A DNA stretch of 64,000 nucleotides from Streptomyces venezuelae (GCF_008642375.1 NZ_CP029194.1:3782001-3846000); one strand, 5' to 3'. Shown: positions 7,971 through 17,998, counted from the first letter of the stretch. Made by a program: numbers and translations. Notes: a model not told the origin generated them from the letters alone.

Positions 7971-8828
7971 ATGAGCATCGAGCTACGCCACCTCCGCTGC
8001 TTCCTCGCCATCGCCGAGGAACCCAGCCTGACCAGGGCGGCCGCCCGGCTCCACCTCACCCAGCCGGCCGTCTCCCGCACGCTCGCCGCACTCGAAGCGC
8101 ACCTCGGCGCCCGGCTCGTCGACCGCTCCACCCACCATCTCGCGCTCACCGCCGAGGGCCGCGCCTTCCAGGACAGGGCCGCCGCAGCCCTCGCCGCCTT
8201 CGACGCCGCCGTCGACCCGGCCAGGCTCCGGCACCGCCCCCTGCGCCTCGGGCACGCCTGGTCGGCCTTCGGCCCGTACACCACGCCCCTGCTCCGGCGC
8301 TGGCAGCGCCTCCACCCCGAGACCCCGCTCGAACTCCTCCGCATCGACGACCGCACGGCCGGGCTGGCCCGCGGCGAGGTGGACGCGGCGCTGCTCAGGG
8401 GCCCGGTCGACGCGCCCGGCCTTGTCACCGAGGAGCTCGCCACGGAGGAGCGGGTCGCCGCGCTGCCGGCCGACAGTCCGCTCGCCGACCGCCCCGGCCT
8501 CGCCCTCGGGGACCTGACCGCCCAGACGATCGTCCTCAACACCGTCTCCGGCACGACCACCCTCGCGCTCTGGCCGCCCGGCGCCCGCCCGGCGGCCACC
8601 CTGACCGTCGCCAACACCGACGACTGGCTCACCGCGATCGCCGCGGGCCGGGGCACCGGCGTCTCCTCCGCCTCCACCGCCGCACTCCACCCGCACCCGG
8701 GCGTCGCCTACCGCCCTCTGTCCGACGCGCCGCCGCTGCCGGTGGTCCTGGCCTGGCGGGACGCCTTCCCGCACCCGGCGACGGACGCGCTGGTCGCGAT
8801 GGCCCGGCAGATCGTCAGCGGGGAGTGA
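7971..8828 (+). CDS. LysR-family transcriptional regulator
   Basis: This 285-residue protein starts at ATG 7971 (MSIELRHLRCFLAIAEE). The N-terminal winged helix-turn-helix spans about residues 1-60, with the recognition segment LTQPAVSRTLAALEAHLGARLVDR. The C-terminal two-lobed effector domain runs from about residue 90 to 280. It is transcribed divergently from the EamA exporter and most likely controls it. Its last 14 nt overlap the convergent GNAT gene. Confidence 0.9.
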   Translation: MSIELRHLRCFLAIAEEPSLTRAAARLHLTQPAVSRTLAALEAHLGARLVDRSTHHLALTAEGRAFQDRAAAALAAFDAAVDPARLRHRPLRLGHAWSAFGPYTTPLLRRWQRLHPETPLELLRIDDRTAGLARGEVDAALLRGPVDAPGLVTEELATEERVAALPADSPLADRPGLALGDLTAQTIVLNTVSGTTTLALWPPGARPAATLTVANTDDWLTAIAAGRGTGVSSASTAALHPHPGVAYRPLSDAPPLPVVLAWRDAFPHPATDALVAMARQIVSGE

Positions 8829-9393
8829 TCCCCCATCGGGGCCCGAGCCCCTCCCACTCCTCGCGGAGGATCCCGTACGTGATCGAGTCCCGCCAGGCGC
8901 CCCGGACGTGGACGTGTCCCCGGATCCGCCCCTCCTCCACGAACCCGGCGGCGAGCAGCGTCCGCGCGGAGGCGGTGTTGAGGGGCGCCCGCGCGGCCCA
9001 GACCCGGTGCAGGTCGAGCTCCCCGAAGGCCAGCGCCAGCAGCAGCCCGACGGTCTCCCGCCCGTACCCGACGCCCCACGACTCGGGCCGCAGCGCGAAC
9101 CCCATGGTCGCCGCGCGCTGCTGATGCGGATCGACCGCGAGCCGCCCGAACCCGACGAGCACGCCCGTGTCCCGCTCGACGACCCCGAGGGCGTACTCCT
9201 CCCGGGGAACGACCCGCGCGGAGACCATCGACCGCTCGACGATCCCCCGGACCTCGCCGAGGGACCGAGGCGGAAAACTGAGGTGCTCGGTCGCGGCCTC
9301 GGAGCCGTAGACGCCGTGCACGGCGGACACGTCGTCGCCGACGAGCTCACGCAGCACGAGCCGCCCGCACGCGGACGGGACAGTTCGCTCCAT
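8815..9393 (-). CDS. GNAT N-acetyltransferase, RimJ/RimL-like
   Basis: This 192-residue protein has the acetyl-CoA signature segment around RPESWGVGYGRETVGLLLALAF and the RimJ/RimL-type ending LNTASARTLLAAGFVEEGRIRGHVHVRGAWRDSITYGIL. Enzymes of this branch acetylate N-termini of proteins or small amines. The substrate is unknown. The 3' end overlaps the LysR gene by 14 nt on the opposite strand. Confidence 0.9.
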   Translation of the reverse strand: MERTVPSACGRLVLRELVGDDVSAVHGVYGSEAATEHLSFPPRSLGEVRGIVERSMVSARVVPREEYALGVVERDTGVLVGFGRLAVDPHQQRAATMGFALRPESWGVGYGRETVGLLLALAFGELDLHRVWAARAPLNTASARTLLAAGFVEEGRIRGHVHVRGAWRDSITYGILREEWEGLGPRWGITPR

Positions 9394-9411
9394 ACGGCCG
9401 AGGGTACCGGG

Positions 9412-9434
9412 ACTCCCGCTCAGGAAACGGGAGT
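9412..9434. terminator. Short hairpin between a small ORF and the GNAT gene
   Basis: ACTCCCG (9412-9418) and CGGGAGT (9428-9434) form a 7-bp stem with a 9-nt loop. It overlaps the stop of the small leftward ORF at 9420-9551. It may be a weak terminator or attenuator before the GNAT gene. Confidence 0.35.
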
Positions 9435-9551
9435 TGCCCCGGCCTCACGCCGCAGCGACCCCCACACGTGCCGGGCCCACGCCTGCGCCTCCGCGCTCTC
9501 GTGCGAGCACCGGTGGGGGACCCGGGCGCGGAGTCGGGATTGAGGACACAC
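9420..9551 (-). CDS. Possible 43-residue small protein
   Basis: A GTG at 9549-9551 opens a 43-codon frame ending at TGA 9420-9422. Most codons end in G or C (about 33 of 43), as in real genes here, and the frame contains HESAEAQAWARHVWGSLRRE, an amphipathic helix. It sits upstream of the GNAT gene on the same strand. No family is recognised, and the ribosome-binding site is weak. It may be a real small gene or a chance frame. Confidence 0.35.
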   Translation of the reverse strand: MCPQSRLRARVPHRCSHESAEAQAWARHVWGSLRREAGATPVS

Positions 9552-9581
9552 TCCGACCTACATGCTCCCTACCGTCGACGC

Positions 9582-10115
9582 ATGACCACTTCCCCGGAGA
9601 ACCCGACCACACTCCCTCCCCTCGAAGGCGAGCGCGGCGAACTGCTGAATGCGCTGGCTGAGCAGCGGGAGTTGCTGCTGATCACGCTCCGAGGCATCAG
9701 CGACTCTCAGGCCATGCAGCGCACGACCGTGAGCGAACTGACCCTGGGCGGGATCCTCAAGCACCTCACCCGCGCCGAGCAGGTCTGGGCGCAGATCATC
9801 GCCAAAGGTGACGGAGAAATGCCGGAAGGCATGCTCGACATGGAGCAGTACCGCATGACGGACGGCGAGACACTCGCCGGGCTGCTCGAGCAGTACGCAG
9901 CCGCCGTCCGGATGACCGAAGACGCCCTGACCGGCCTGCCCGATCTGGGCGGGAGCGTGCCCCTGCCCAGGACTCCGTGGTCTCCGCCCGAGACCGTCTA
10001 CTGGTCCGTACGCCGGATCCTGCTCCACCTCATCAGGGAAACGGCCCAGCACGCCGGCCACGCGGACATCATCCGGGAGACACTCGACGGGGCCAGCACC
10101 ACCGCCCAACGGTGA
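9582..10115 (+). CDS. DinB-fold (DUF664-like) protein
   Basis: This 177-residue protein starts at ATG 9582 (MTTSPENPTTLPPLEGERGELLNALAEQR). The four-helix DinB pattern is clear: ELTLGGILKHLTRAEQVW in helix 2 and LLHLIRETAQHAGHADIIRE near the C-terminus, supplying the three metal-binding histidines. Family members are often thiol-dependent transferases, mycothiol-dependent in actinobacteria. The substrate is unknown. Confidence 0.85.
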   Translation: MTTSPENPTTLPPLEGERGELLNALAEQRELLLITLRGISDSQAMQRTTVSELTLGGILKHLTRAEQVWAQIIAKGDGEMPEGMLDMEQYRMTDGETLAGLLEQYAAAVRMTEDALTGLPDLGGSVPLPRTPWSPPETVYWSVRRILLHLIRETAQHAGHADIIRETLDGASTTAQR

Positions 10116-10280
10116 CCACCGCCCAAGGCCCCCACCACCTCCAGGCCGACAATCCCTGCAATCCGTCACCCCAGACCGGGGGCTTCGCCCACGCACCCCC
10201 ACCACAAACCGAGCCCCCACCCCACACCCGCCTACGGCGCAGTGGACTGCCCGGACCGCCCGCGTGGCCACGCCCCCAGG

Positions 10281-10407
10281 CCGCCCTCCGAGTGTGAAAA
10301 GGCGGCCTCCGCCGCCGGGTCAAAGGGTGGGCGTAGCCCATCGGCTCCGCCGACTTGCCCTTGACGCGGTGGTGGGGGCCGCCTTTTCACACTCGGAAAG
10401 AGGGCGG
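10281..10407. repeat. About 125-bp imperfect palindrome (intergenic repeat element)
   Basis: GTGTGAAAAGGCGGCC (10292-10307) returns as its exact reverse complement at 10377-10392. The outer flanks also pair (CCGCCCT at 10281-10287 with AGGGCGG on the far side, offset by 4 nt), and the interior continues with imperfect pairing: GGGTCAAAGGG against CCCTTGACGC. The whole element would fold into one long hairpin. It occupies most of the 346-bp space between the DinB gene and ppnP, where no gene is seen. It may be a mobile palindromic repeat (MITE/REP-like) or a strong bidirectional terminator. Confidence 0.7.
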
Positions 10408-10461
10408 CCGCACCAGAAGCTCGCGGTGCCGGGCCGCCCCCAACGCGTAAGCAACCCCAGG

Positions 10462-10743
10462 TCAGCGGTACTCACACAGGTACGCGGTCGCGACCTCGAC
10501 CTTCAGCTGGAACGTGCTGTCGCCCGGGACCTCGAACCGCGTGCCCGCCTCGAAGGTCTCCCAGTCACCGGCGTCGGGCAGCTTCACCGTCAGGGCGCCG
10601 CTGACCACGTGCATCGTCTCCGGAGCGGCCGTGCCGAACTCGTACTCACCCGGCGCCATGACGCCTACGGTCGCCGGGCCCTGCTCCTGCTCGAACGCGA
10701 TCGACTTGACCGTACCGTCGAAGTATTCGTTGACCTTGAACAT
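10462..10743 (-). CDS. ppnP: Pyrimidine/purine nucleoside phosphorylase PpnP
   Basis: This 93-residue single-domain cupin (MFKVNEYFDGTVKSIAFEQ) matches the former DUF1255 family. Members phosphorolyse several nucleosides to free bases and ribose-1-phosphate. Conserved stretches include TVGVMAPGEYEFGTAAPETMHVVSG and the C-terminal AYLCEY. The ATG at 10743 is preferred over one two codons upstream because GGAGG lies at proper spacing before it. The length matches the family (about 94). Confidence 0.9.
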   Translation of the reverse strand: MFKVNEYFDGTVKSIAFEQEQGPATVGVMAPGEYEFGTAAPETMHVVSGALTVKLPDAGDWETFEAGTRFEVPGDSTFQLKVEVATAYLCEYR

Positions 10744-10799
10744 GACCATCCTCCGGAGGACCTCGTCGCGCGCCGCTACTGGCGAGGCGAGTGTACGAG

Positions 10800-13562
10800 T
10801 CACCCTTCCCGGCCCTCCTCCAAGCCCTCCGCCAGCACCTCCGCCAGGTGTCGCGCCCGGCCGGCCGTGAGGTCGCCGATCTGGGTCCTGCACGAGAAGC
10901 CGTCCGCCAGGATCTCCGCCCCCTCCGGGGCCGTGCGCAGGGCCGGGAGGAGCTGGTCCTCGGCGCAGGCGACCGAGACGGCGTAGTGGTCCGGTTCGAA
11001 GCCGAAGTTGCCCGCCAGACCGCAGCAGCCGCCCGACAGTTCACCCGTGAGGCCCGCGCGGGCGCGGAGGCGGCGGTCGGGGCCGTCGCCCAGGACCGCG
11101 TGCTGGTGGCAGTGGGTCTGGCCGGTGACCGGGCGGTCGAGGCGCGGTGGGGTCCAGTCGGGGGCCAGGGTCTCCAGGGCCTCCGCGAAGGTCACGACCC
11201 GCGACGCCAGACCCGCCGCCCGGGGGTCGTCCGGCAGCAGTTCGGGCAGGTCGGTGCGGAGGGCCGCCGCGCAGGAGGGTTCGAGGACGACCAGCGGTCC
11301 CCCGGCGCCCCCCACCACGTCCAGCGTCCGCCGCATCACCTTCCGCGCCGCCCCCAGCCGGCCCGTCGACACGTACGTCAGGCCGCAGCAGACCCGGCCC
11401 GGCGGGAGAACCACCCCCAGGCCCGCGTCCTCCAGGACGCGCACCGCCGCGCGGCCCACCTCCGGGGCCAGGTGGTTCGTGAAGGTGTCCGGCCACAGGG
11501 TGAGGGCCGGCGGGCGGCGCGAGCCGCGCTCGCCGAACCAGGACACGAAGGTCCGGTCCGCCACCCTCGGCAGCGCCCGCTCCGGTGTCACCCCCGCCAG
11601 ACGGGCGGCGAACGGCAGCCGCGTCGCCGTGTTCACGCCCCGCCCGAACAGGTCCAGCCACCGGGGCAGCCCGCCCATCGTCCAGTGCGAGCGGGGGCGC
11701 GCGAAGGGCCGTCCCGTGTAGTGGCGGTCGAGGAACTCCGCCTTGTACGCGGCCATGTCGACGCCCACCGGGCAGTCGCTGCGGCACCCCTTGCAGGACA
11801 GGCACAGGTCGAGGGCCTCCCGGACCTCCTCCGAGCGCCACCCGTCGGTGATCACCTCCCCGAGCGCCATCTCGTGCAGCAGCCGCGCCCGCCCCCGCGT
11901 GGAGTGCTTCTCCTCCCCCGTCGCGCGGTAGGACGGGCACATCACCGTCGCACCCGAACTCGGGCCTTCCACGCGACACTTGGCGACCCCTACGCACCGC
12001 GCCGCCTCCCGCCCCACGCCCACCAGCGGCAGCCCCTCGAACCGCAGCCCCTCGTCCAGCCGCTTCGGGCGGACCAGCATCCCCGGGTTCAGGCCCCCGT
12101 CCGGGTCCCACACGTCCTTCACCGCACCGAAGAGGCCGACCAGCTCCTCCCCGTACATCCTCGGCAGCAGCTCGGCCCGCGCCTGCCCGTCGCCGTGCTC
12201 GCCGGAGAGCGAGCCGCCGTGGGCGACCACGAGGTCCGCCACCGCCTCCGAGAAGCGACGGAAGTCCCGCACCCCCTTGCCCGTCCACAGGTCGAAGTCG
12301 ATCCGGACGTGTACGCAGCCGTCCCCGAAGTGCCCGTACGGAGTTCCCCGGAGGCCGAACTCCGCAAGGAGGGAACGGAATTCGCGCAGATACGCACCCA
12401 GCCTGGCCGGTGGCACCGCGCAGTCCTCCCACCCCGGCCACGCCGCCGCGCCGTCGGGCATCCGCGTCGCCGTCCCCGCCGCGTCCTCGCGGATCCGCCA
12501 CAGCGCCCGCTGCCCGGCCGGGTCCGACACCAGCGCCGCGTCGACGGCGTCCGCGGCCCGGACCAGCCGCCGGGCCGCCCCCTCCCCGTCCACCTCGCAG
12601 AACAGCCACGCCCCGCCCTCCGGCAGCCCCGCCGCGCCGCCGCGCACCAGGTCGGCGGCCATGCCCTCCACCGTCAGCGGCTCGTGCACGAGCAGTCCCG
12701 CCGCCGCTTCCGCCGCCGCGCTCTCGTCCGCGTACCCGAGGACGACGAGGACCGGGTCGGCCGGCAGCGGGACGAGCCGGACCGTCGCCTCCGTCACCAC
12801 CCCGAGCGTGCCCTCGCTGCCGCAGAAGGAGCGGGCCACGTCCGTCCCGCGCTCCGGAAGCAGCGCGTCGAGGGCGTAGCCGGAGATCCGGCGCGGCAGG
12901 CCCGCCGGGTAGCCGGTCCGCAGCAGGGCCAGGTGGCGGTCGACGAGCTCCTTCAGTCCGGGCGGCGCGCCCTGCCCGTCCCGGCCGAGTGTCAACCTCG
13001 CTCCCCGATAGGTCACCACATCCAGCGAGCGCACGTTGTCCGCCGTGGTCCCCCAGGCGACCGAGTGCGCCCCGCACGCGTTGTTGCCGATCATTCCGCC
13101 GAGGGTGCAGCGGCTGTGCGTCGACGGATCGGGGCCGAAGGTCAGCCCGTACGGCCTCGCCGCCTCCCGCAACCGGTCGAGGACGAGCCCCGGCCGGACG
13201 ACGGCCGTGCGCGATTCCGGGTCCATGGAGACGATCCCGCCCATGTGCCGTGTGAGGTCGAGCACCACGCCCGTGCCGGTGGCCTGGCCGCCGATGGAGG
13301 TGCCGCCGCCCCGCGCGACGACCGGCGTGACGCCATGGGCGCGGCACACCTCCAGGGCCGCCGCCACGTCGTCCGCGTCGCGCGGCGCGACCGTACCGAC
13401 CGGCACACGGCGGTAGTTGGAGGCGTCCATCGTCGTCAGGGCCCTCGCCGTGACGGAGAAGTCGACGTCTCCGGCGACGGCGGCGCGCAGCTCCGCGGCG
13501 AGGGCGGGCGCATGATCCTCGTGTGTTCCCACAACGCCAGGATGTCTCAGTCCTCGTCTCAT
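10800..13562 (-). CDS. FAD-binding / 4Fe-4S oxidoreductase, D-lactate-dehydrogenase (Dld/YdiJ-like)
   Basis: This is a protein of about 920 residues. The N-terminal FAD-binding PCMH domain holds PVVARGGGTSIGGQATGTG and STHSRCTLGGMIGNNACG. An FAD-oxidase C-terminal domain follows (YGHFGDGCVHVRI, GEHGDGQAR). Next is a ferredoxin-type CLSCKGCRSDCP cluster site, then two CCG segments (VCCGLTY and GGCCGLAGNFG). This layout is that of membrane-associated 2-hydroxyacid, chiefly D-lactate, dehydrogenases that pass electrons to quinone. The start could be ATG 13562 or GTG 13532; neither has a strong ribosome-binding site. It is divergent from serC with about 50 bp between them. Confidence 0.88.
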   Translation of the reverse strand: MRRGLRHPGVVGTHEDHAPALAAELRAAVAGDVDFSVTARALTTMDASNYRRVPVGTVAPRDADDVAAALEVCRAHGVTPVVARGGGTSIGGQATGTGVVLDLTRHMGGIVSMDPESRTAVVRPGLVLDRLREAARPYGLTFGPDPSTHSRCTLGGMIGNNACGAHSVAWGTTADNVRSLDVVTYRGARLTLGRDGQGAPPGLKELVDRHLALLRTGYPAGLPRRISGYALDALLPERGTDVARSFCGSEGTLGVVTEATVRLVPLPADPVLVVLGYADESAAAEAAAGLLVHEPLTVEGMAADLVRGGAAGLPEGGAWLFCEVDGEGAARRLVRAADAVDAALVSDPAGQRALWRIREDAAGTATRMPDGAAAWPGWEDCAVPPARLGAYLREFRSLLAEFGLRGTPYGHFGDGCVHVRIDFDLWTGKGVRDFRRFSEAVADLVVAHGGSLSGEHGDGQARAELLPRMYGEELVGLFGAVKDVWDPDGGLNPGMLVRPKRLDEGLRFEGLPLVGVGREAARCVGVAKCRVEGPSSGATVMCPSYRATGEEKHSTRGRARLLHEMALGEVITDGWRSEEVREALDLCLSCKGCRSDCPVGVDMAAYKAEFLDRHYTGRPFARPRSHWTMGGLPRWLDLFGRGVNTATRLPFAARLAGVTPERALPRVADRTFVSWFGERGSRRPPALTLWPDTFTNHLAPEVGRAAVRVLEDAGLGVVLPPGRVCCGLTYVSTGRLGAARKVMRRTLDVVGGAGGPLVVLEPSCAAALRTDLPELLPDDPRAAGLASRVVTFAEALETLAPDWTPPRLDRPVTGQTHCHQHAVLGDGPDRRLRARAGLTGELSGGCCGLAGNFGFEPDHYAVSVACAEDQLLPALRTAPEGAEILADGFSCRTQIGDLTAGRARHLAEVLAEGLEEGREG

Positions 13563-13613
13563 CCGGCGGACATCCCGCGACCGGTCCCTTCCCGACCCGA
13601 TACTCTCCGCCTC

Positions 13614-14732
13614 GTGGCTGAGATCCAGATTCCCGCTGACATCAAGCCCGCCGACGGCCGTTTCGGCGCGGGCCCCTCCAAGGTGCGTACGGAGGCGCTG
13701 GACGCCCTGGCCGCGACCGGCTCCTCTCTCCTCGGCACGTCCCACCGCCAGGCCCCGGTCAAGAACCTGGTCGGCGAAGTGCGTGCCGGCGTCTCCGACC
13801 TCTTCTCGCTCCCCGAGGGTTACGAGGTGATCCTGGGCAACGGCGGCTCCACCGCCTTCTGGGACGTCGCGACCCACGGTCTCATCGAGAACAAGTCGCA
13901 GCACCTCACCTTCGGCGAGTTCTCCTCCAAGTTCGCGAAGGCCGCCAAGCTGGCTCCCTGGCTTGCCGAGCCGACCGTGATCCCCTCCGACCCGGGCACG
14001 CACCCGGAGCCGGTGGCCGAGGCGGGCGTCGACGTCTACGCGTACACGCACAACGAGACCTCCACCGGTGTCGCCGCCCCGATCAAGCGGGTCGCCGGTG
14101 CCGACGAGGGCGCGCTCGTCCTGGTCGACGCGACCTCGGGCGCGGGCGGTCTGCCCGTCGACATCACCGAGTCGGACGTCTACTACTTCGCCCCGCAGAA
14201 GTCCTTCGCCGCCGAGGGCGGCCTGTGGCTCGCGGCCTTCTCCCCGGCCGCTCTGGAGCGGGCGCAGAAGATCCACGCGTCGGGCCGGCACATTCCGGAG
14301 TTCTTCTCCCTCCCGACGGCGATCGACAACTCGCTGAAGAACCAGACGTACAACACCCCGGCGCTCTCGACCCTCTTCCTGCTCAACGAGCAGCTGAAGT
14401 GGATCAACGGCCAGGGCGGTCTCGACTGGGCCGTGGCCCGGACGAAGGAGTCCTCGGACGCGCTGTACGGCTGGGCCGAGGAGTCCAAGTACGCGTCGCC
14501 GTTCGTCGCGGACGCGGCGAAGCGCTCGCAGGTCATCGGGACGATCGACTTCGCGGACGAGGTCGACGCGGCGGCGGTCGCGAAGGTGCTGCGCGCCAAC
14601 GGGATCGTGGACACCGAGCCGTACCGCAAGCTGGGCCGCAACCAGCTGCGGATCGCGATGTTCCCGGCGATCGACCCGGCGGACGTGCGCGCGCTGACGG
14701 CGTGCATCGACTACGTCATCGAGAAGCTGTAA
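13614..14732 (+). CDS. serC: Phosphoserine aminotransferase
   Basis: This 372-residue protein from GTG 13614 (VAEIQIPADIKPADGRFGAGPSKV) is the actinobacterial type of SerC. It makes phosphoserine from 3-phosphohydroxypyruvate and glutamate in serine biosynthesis, and can also serve pyridoxal phosphate synthesis. The pyridoxal-phosphate lysine lies in YYFAPQKSFAAEGG. The HNETSTGV and GAGGLPVDI segments are family-typical. A strong terminator follows at 14766-14800. Confidence 0.95.
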   Translation: MAEIQIPADIKPADGRFGAGPSKVRTEALDALAATGSSLLGTSHRQAPVKNLVGEVRAGVSDLFSLPEGYEVILGNGGSTAFWDVATHGLIENKSQHLTFGEFSSKFAKAAKLAPWLAEPTVIPSDPGTHPEPVAEAGVDVYAYTHNETSTGVAAPIKRVAGADEGALVLVDATSGAGGLPVDITESDVYYFAPQKSFAAEGGLWLAAFSPAALERAQKIHASGRHIPEFFSLPTAIDNSLKNQTYNTPALSTLFLLNEQLKWINGQGGLDWAVARTKESSDALYGWAEESKYASPFVADAAKRSQVIGTIDFADEVDAAAVAKVLRANGIVDTEPYRKLGRNQLRIAMFPAIDPADVRALTACIDYVIEKL

Positions 14733-14765
14733 CTCTCCGCTCCTGTACGGACGCTTGCGTACGAA

Positions 14766-14800
14766 GGGCCCGGCATCGGATCTCGTCCGATGCCGGGCCC
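14766..14800. terminator. Strong hairpin terminator after serC
   Basis: A perfect 15-bp stem, GGGCCCGGCATCGGA with its complement, closes a 5-nt loop. It lies 34 nt after the serC stop and 8 nt past the end of the convergent ABC permease gene, so it can serve both. Confidence 0.9.
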
Positions 14801-14807
14801 TCGCGCG

Positions 14808-15652
14808 TCACCGGCTCAGCGACCGGTAGCGGCGGACCGCCAGGGGCAGGAAGACCGCCGTGACCGCCAGCGGCCAGGCGAAGGCCATCAGGACCGCGTG
14901 CTGTTCGACCCAGGAGTCGCCGCCCGCGCCGGGGTTGCCGAAGAGCTCGCGGGTGGCCGTGACCGTGGACGAGATCGGGTTCCAGGCGGCGACGGGCGCG
15001 AGCCAGGAGGGCATCAGGCTGGGTGCCACGTACACGCTGGAGATCATCGTGACCGGGAAGATCACCGCGTAGAGGGCGCCCGCCGCCTCCGTGTTCGGCA
15101 GGACGAGACCGCACCACACTCCCACCCAGATCAGGCTGAAGCGCAGGAGCAGCAGCAGGCCGAAGCCGAGGACGGTCGCGCCGGGTCCGCCGTCCGAGGT
15201 CCAGCCGATGGCGAGGGCGGTCGCCGCGAGGATGGCGAGCTCGGCGGCGGCGATCATGAGGTCGGAGAGGCCGCGGCCGACGGGGACGGCGGACGGGGCC
15301 ATCGGCATGGAACGGAAGCGGTCCACGACCCCCTTGGCGTTGTCGGAGACGACGGCCGCCGCGGTGTTCATGAGCCCGAAGGCCATGGTCATGGTGAACA
15401 TCCCCGGCATCAGGAACTCGCGGTAGTCGCCGCCGCCCGGCACCAGCATGGCGCTGCCGAAGACGAAGCCGTAGAGGAGGACGGAGACGATGGGGAAGCC
15501 GAGCTGCCAGAGGATGGCGGAGGGCGTGCGGCGGTAGTTGAGCAGGGTGCGGCGGACGAGGGTCAGGGTGTCGGCGCAGGCCCAGTAGGCGCGGCCGGCG
15601 GTGCTGATGGTGCCTGTGGTGCCCGTGGTGCCCGTGGTGCCGTCGATCGTGC

Positions 15653-15656
<4 letters not shown>
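14808..15656 (-). CDS. ABC-2 type drug exporter permease (DrrB-like)
   Basis: This 282-residue membrane protein starts at ATG 15654-15656, overlapping the stop of the upstream ATPase gene by 4 nt. It has about six TM helices, including PIVSVLLYGFVFGSAM, VLGFGLLLLLRFSLIWVGVW and the ABC-2 signature region VYVAPSLMPSWLAPVAAWNPISS. The N-terminus contains a short Thr-Gly repeat (GTTGTTGT). With its ATPase partner it forms a daunorubicin-resistance-type exporter for a lipophilic compound. Confidence 0.9.
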
Positions 15657-16684
<1,028 letters not shown>

Positions 16685-16750
16685 GGGGGACCTCCGGTGG
16701 GTCATGGACTCGCGTCTCACGCACGTAGCGCTCGCGTCTCCGCGAGCATC

Positions 16751-16788
16751 TGAGTACACCGTACCCAATTAAGAGTACAGCGTACTCA
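16751..16788. promoter_or_regulatory. Double palindromic TetR operator
   Basis: Two near-identical 15-bp dyads, GAGTACACCGTACCC (16752-16766) and GAGTACAGCGTACTC (16773-16787), are centred 21 bp apart, two helical turns. They lie 18 bp before the tetR start and within the promoter of the divergent exporter operon. This is a classic arrangement for a TetR-family repressor binding as two dimers, and probably controls both directions. Confidence 0.8.
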
Positions 16789-16804
16789 GTTTTAGAGTGG
16801 CGGC

Positions 16805-17602
16805 ATGACGACGAGCAGCCTCGACCTCCTCTGGGGCACGGGCGACCGACCCAGCCGCGGCCCCAGGCCGGGCCTCACCCTCGACCGGATCGTCGCCACG
16901 GCGGTCGGCCTCGCCGACGCCGAAGGCCTCGACGCCGTCTCGATGCGGCGGGTGTCGAGCGAGCTCGGCGTCGGCACGATGTCGCTCTACCGGTACGTCC
17001 CCGGCAAGACCGAGCTCCTCGACCTGATGCTCGACCGCGTCCAGGGCGAGTCCTTCGAGGCCGACCCGCCCCCGCCCACCCACTGGCGGGACACGATCAC
17101 GGAGCTCGCCCGCACGACCCTCGGCCTCTACCGGGCCCACCCCTGGCTGCTCAAGGTCAACGAGGCCCGCTCCGTCCTCGGCCCGAGCGCACTGCGCGGC
17201 CTGGAGCTCTGCCTGTCGGGGCTCAAGGGGCCGCACGGCATGGGTCTGGGCGACCCCGAGACCATCTCGGTCGTCATCACCGTGCAGAGCTACACGGCGG
17301 GCATCGCCCGCATGGAGCTCCAGGCCGTCGAGGCCGCGAAGGAGACCGGCGTGGACGACGAGGAGTTCTGGCGCACGCAACAGCCCTACTTGGAGCGGGC
17401 GATGGCATCGGGCGACTACCCGATGATGGCGGCGCTCGCCGCCGACACCTTCTCCCGCGACGTCGACCACTTCGCCTTCGGCCTCGAAAGGCTCCTGGAC
17501 GGCTTCGAGATCCTCGTGGCGAGAGCGGGCGGCGGGGACGGCACCGGCGGTGTCAGCGGTGTCAGCGGCGCCACCGACGACACCGGCGACACCGGCGCCT
17601 GA
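16805..17602 (+). CDS. TetR-family transcriptional repressor
   Basis: This 265-residue protein has an N-terminal HTH (LTLDRIVATAVGLADAEGLDAVSMRRVSSELGVGTMSLYRYV) and a TetR_C-type ligand-binding domain to about residue 240. A Gly/Ser/Asp/Thr-rich tail with GVSGVSG and GDTGDTGA-like repeats ends the protein. It is divergent from the Drr-type exporter across the double operator and very likely represses it until an exported compound binds. Confidence 0.92.
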   Translation: MTTSSLDLLWGTGDRPSRGPRPGLTLDRIVATAVGLADAEGLDAVSMRRVSSELGVGTMSLYRYVPGKTELLDLMLDRVQGESFEADPPPPTHWRDTITELARTTLGLYRAHPWLLKVNEARSVLGPSALRGLELCLSGLKGPHGMGLGDPETISVVITVQSYTAGIARMELQAVEAAKETGVDDEEFWRTQQPYLERAMASGDYPMMAALAADTFSRDVDHFAFGLERLLDGFEILVARAGGGDGTGGVSGVSGATDDTGDTGA

Positions 17603-17632
17603 GAGTCTCCTTCACGGCGAGTGCGCGGCGAG

Positions 17633-17998
17633 TCAGCCCATCTGCGCCTTCACGTGATCGATCACCGCGGTGAACTCGTCGGTCGGCGAGAACTCCACGA
17701 CGTCGACGTCCTCAAGCGCCTCCGGGGCGTGCCCAGGGCCCCAGTAGTAGGCCTGTCCGGCCTCGTAGATCTCCTCGCCGGTGGCGGTCCGCATCCTGAT
17801 CCGGCCCTTGAAGAGGTAACCCCAGTGGGGGCACTGGCACAGGTCGCCTTCCAGGCCCTTGAGGGCCGGCGCCATGTCGGTGCCTGCGGGAAGGTGGATG
17901 AAGGCGGCGGACATGCCCCCTCCGGCCTCCTTCATGCGCAGCTCCACACCACCGCCTTCGAGCGCGACGGGGGTGGTCTCGCGGGTGGTTGCCGTCAT
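17633..17998 (-). CDS. Cupin-domain protein
   Basis: This 121-residue protein starts at ATG 17996-17998 (MTATTRETTPVALEGGG). The cupin strands are visible around CPHWGYLFKGRIRMRTATGEE and AGQAYYWGPGHAPEALEDVDVVEFSP. Metal ligands are only partly conserved (one His in the first motif, one in the second). It is convergent with the tetR gene. The function is unknown. Confidence 0.8.
   Translation of the reverse strand: MTATTRETTPVALEGGGVELRMKEAGGGMSAAFIHLPAGTDMAPALKGLEGDLCQCPHWGYLFKGRIRMRTATGEEIYEAGQAYYWGPGHAPEALEDVDVVEFSPTDEFTAVIDHVKAQMG

Noticed and set aside
10791..13613. A very long forward frame running into serC
   Set aside because: The opposite strand has a complete FAD/FeS enzyme with all motifs. 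The SerC family begins at GTG 13614, so the upstream part is antisense noise.
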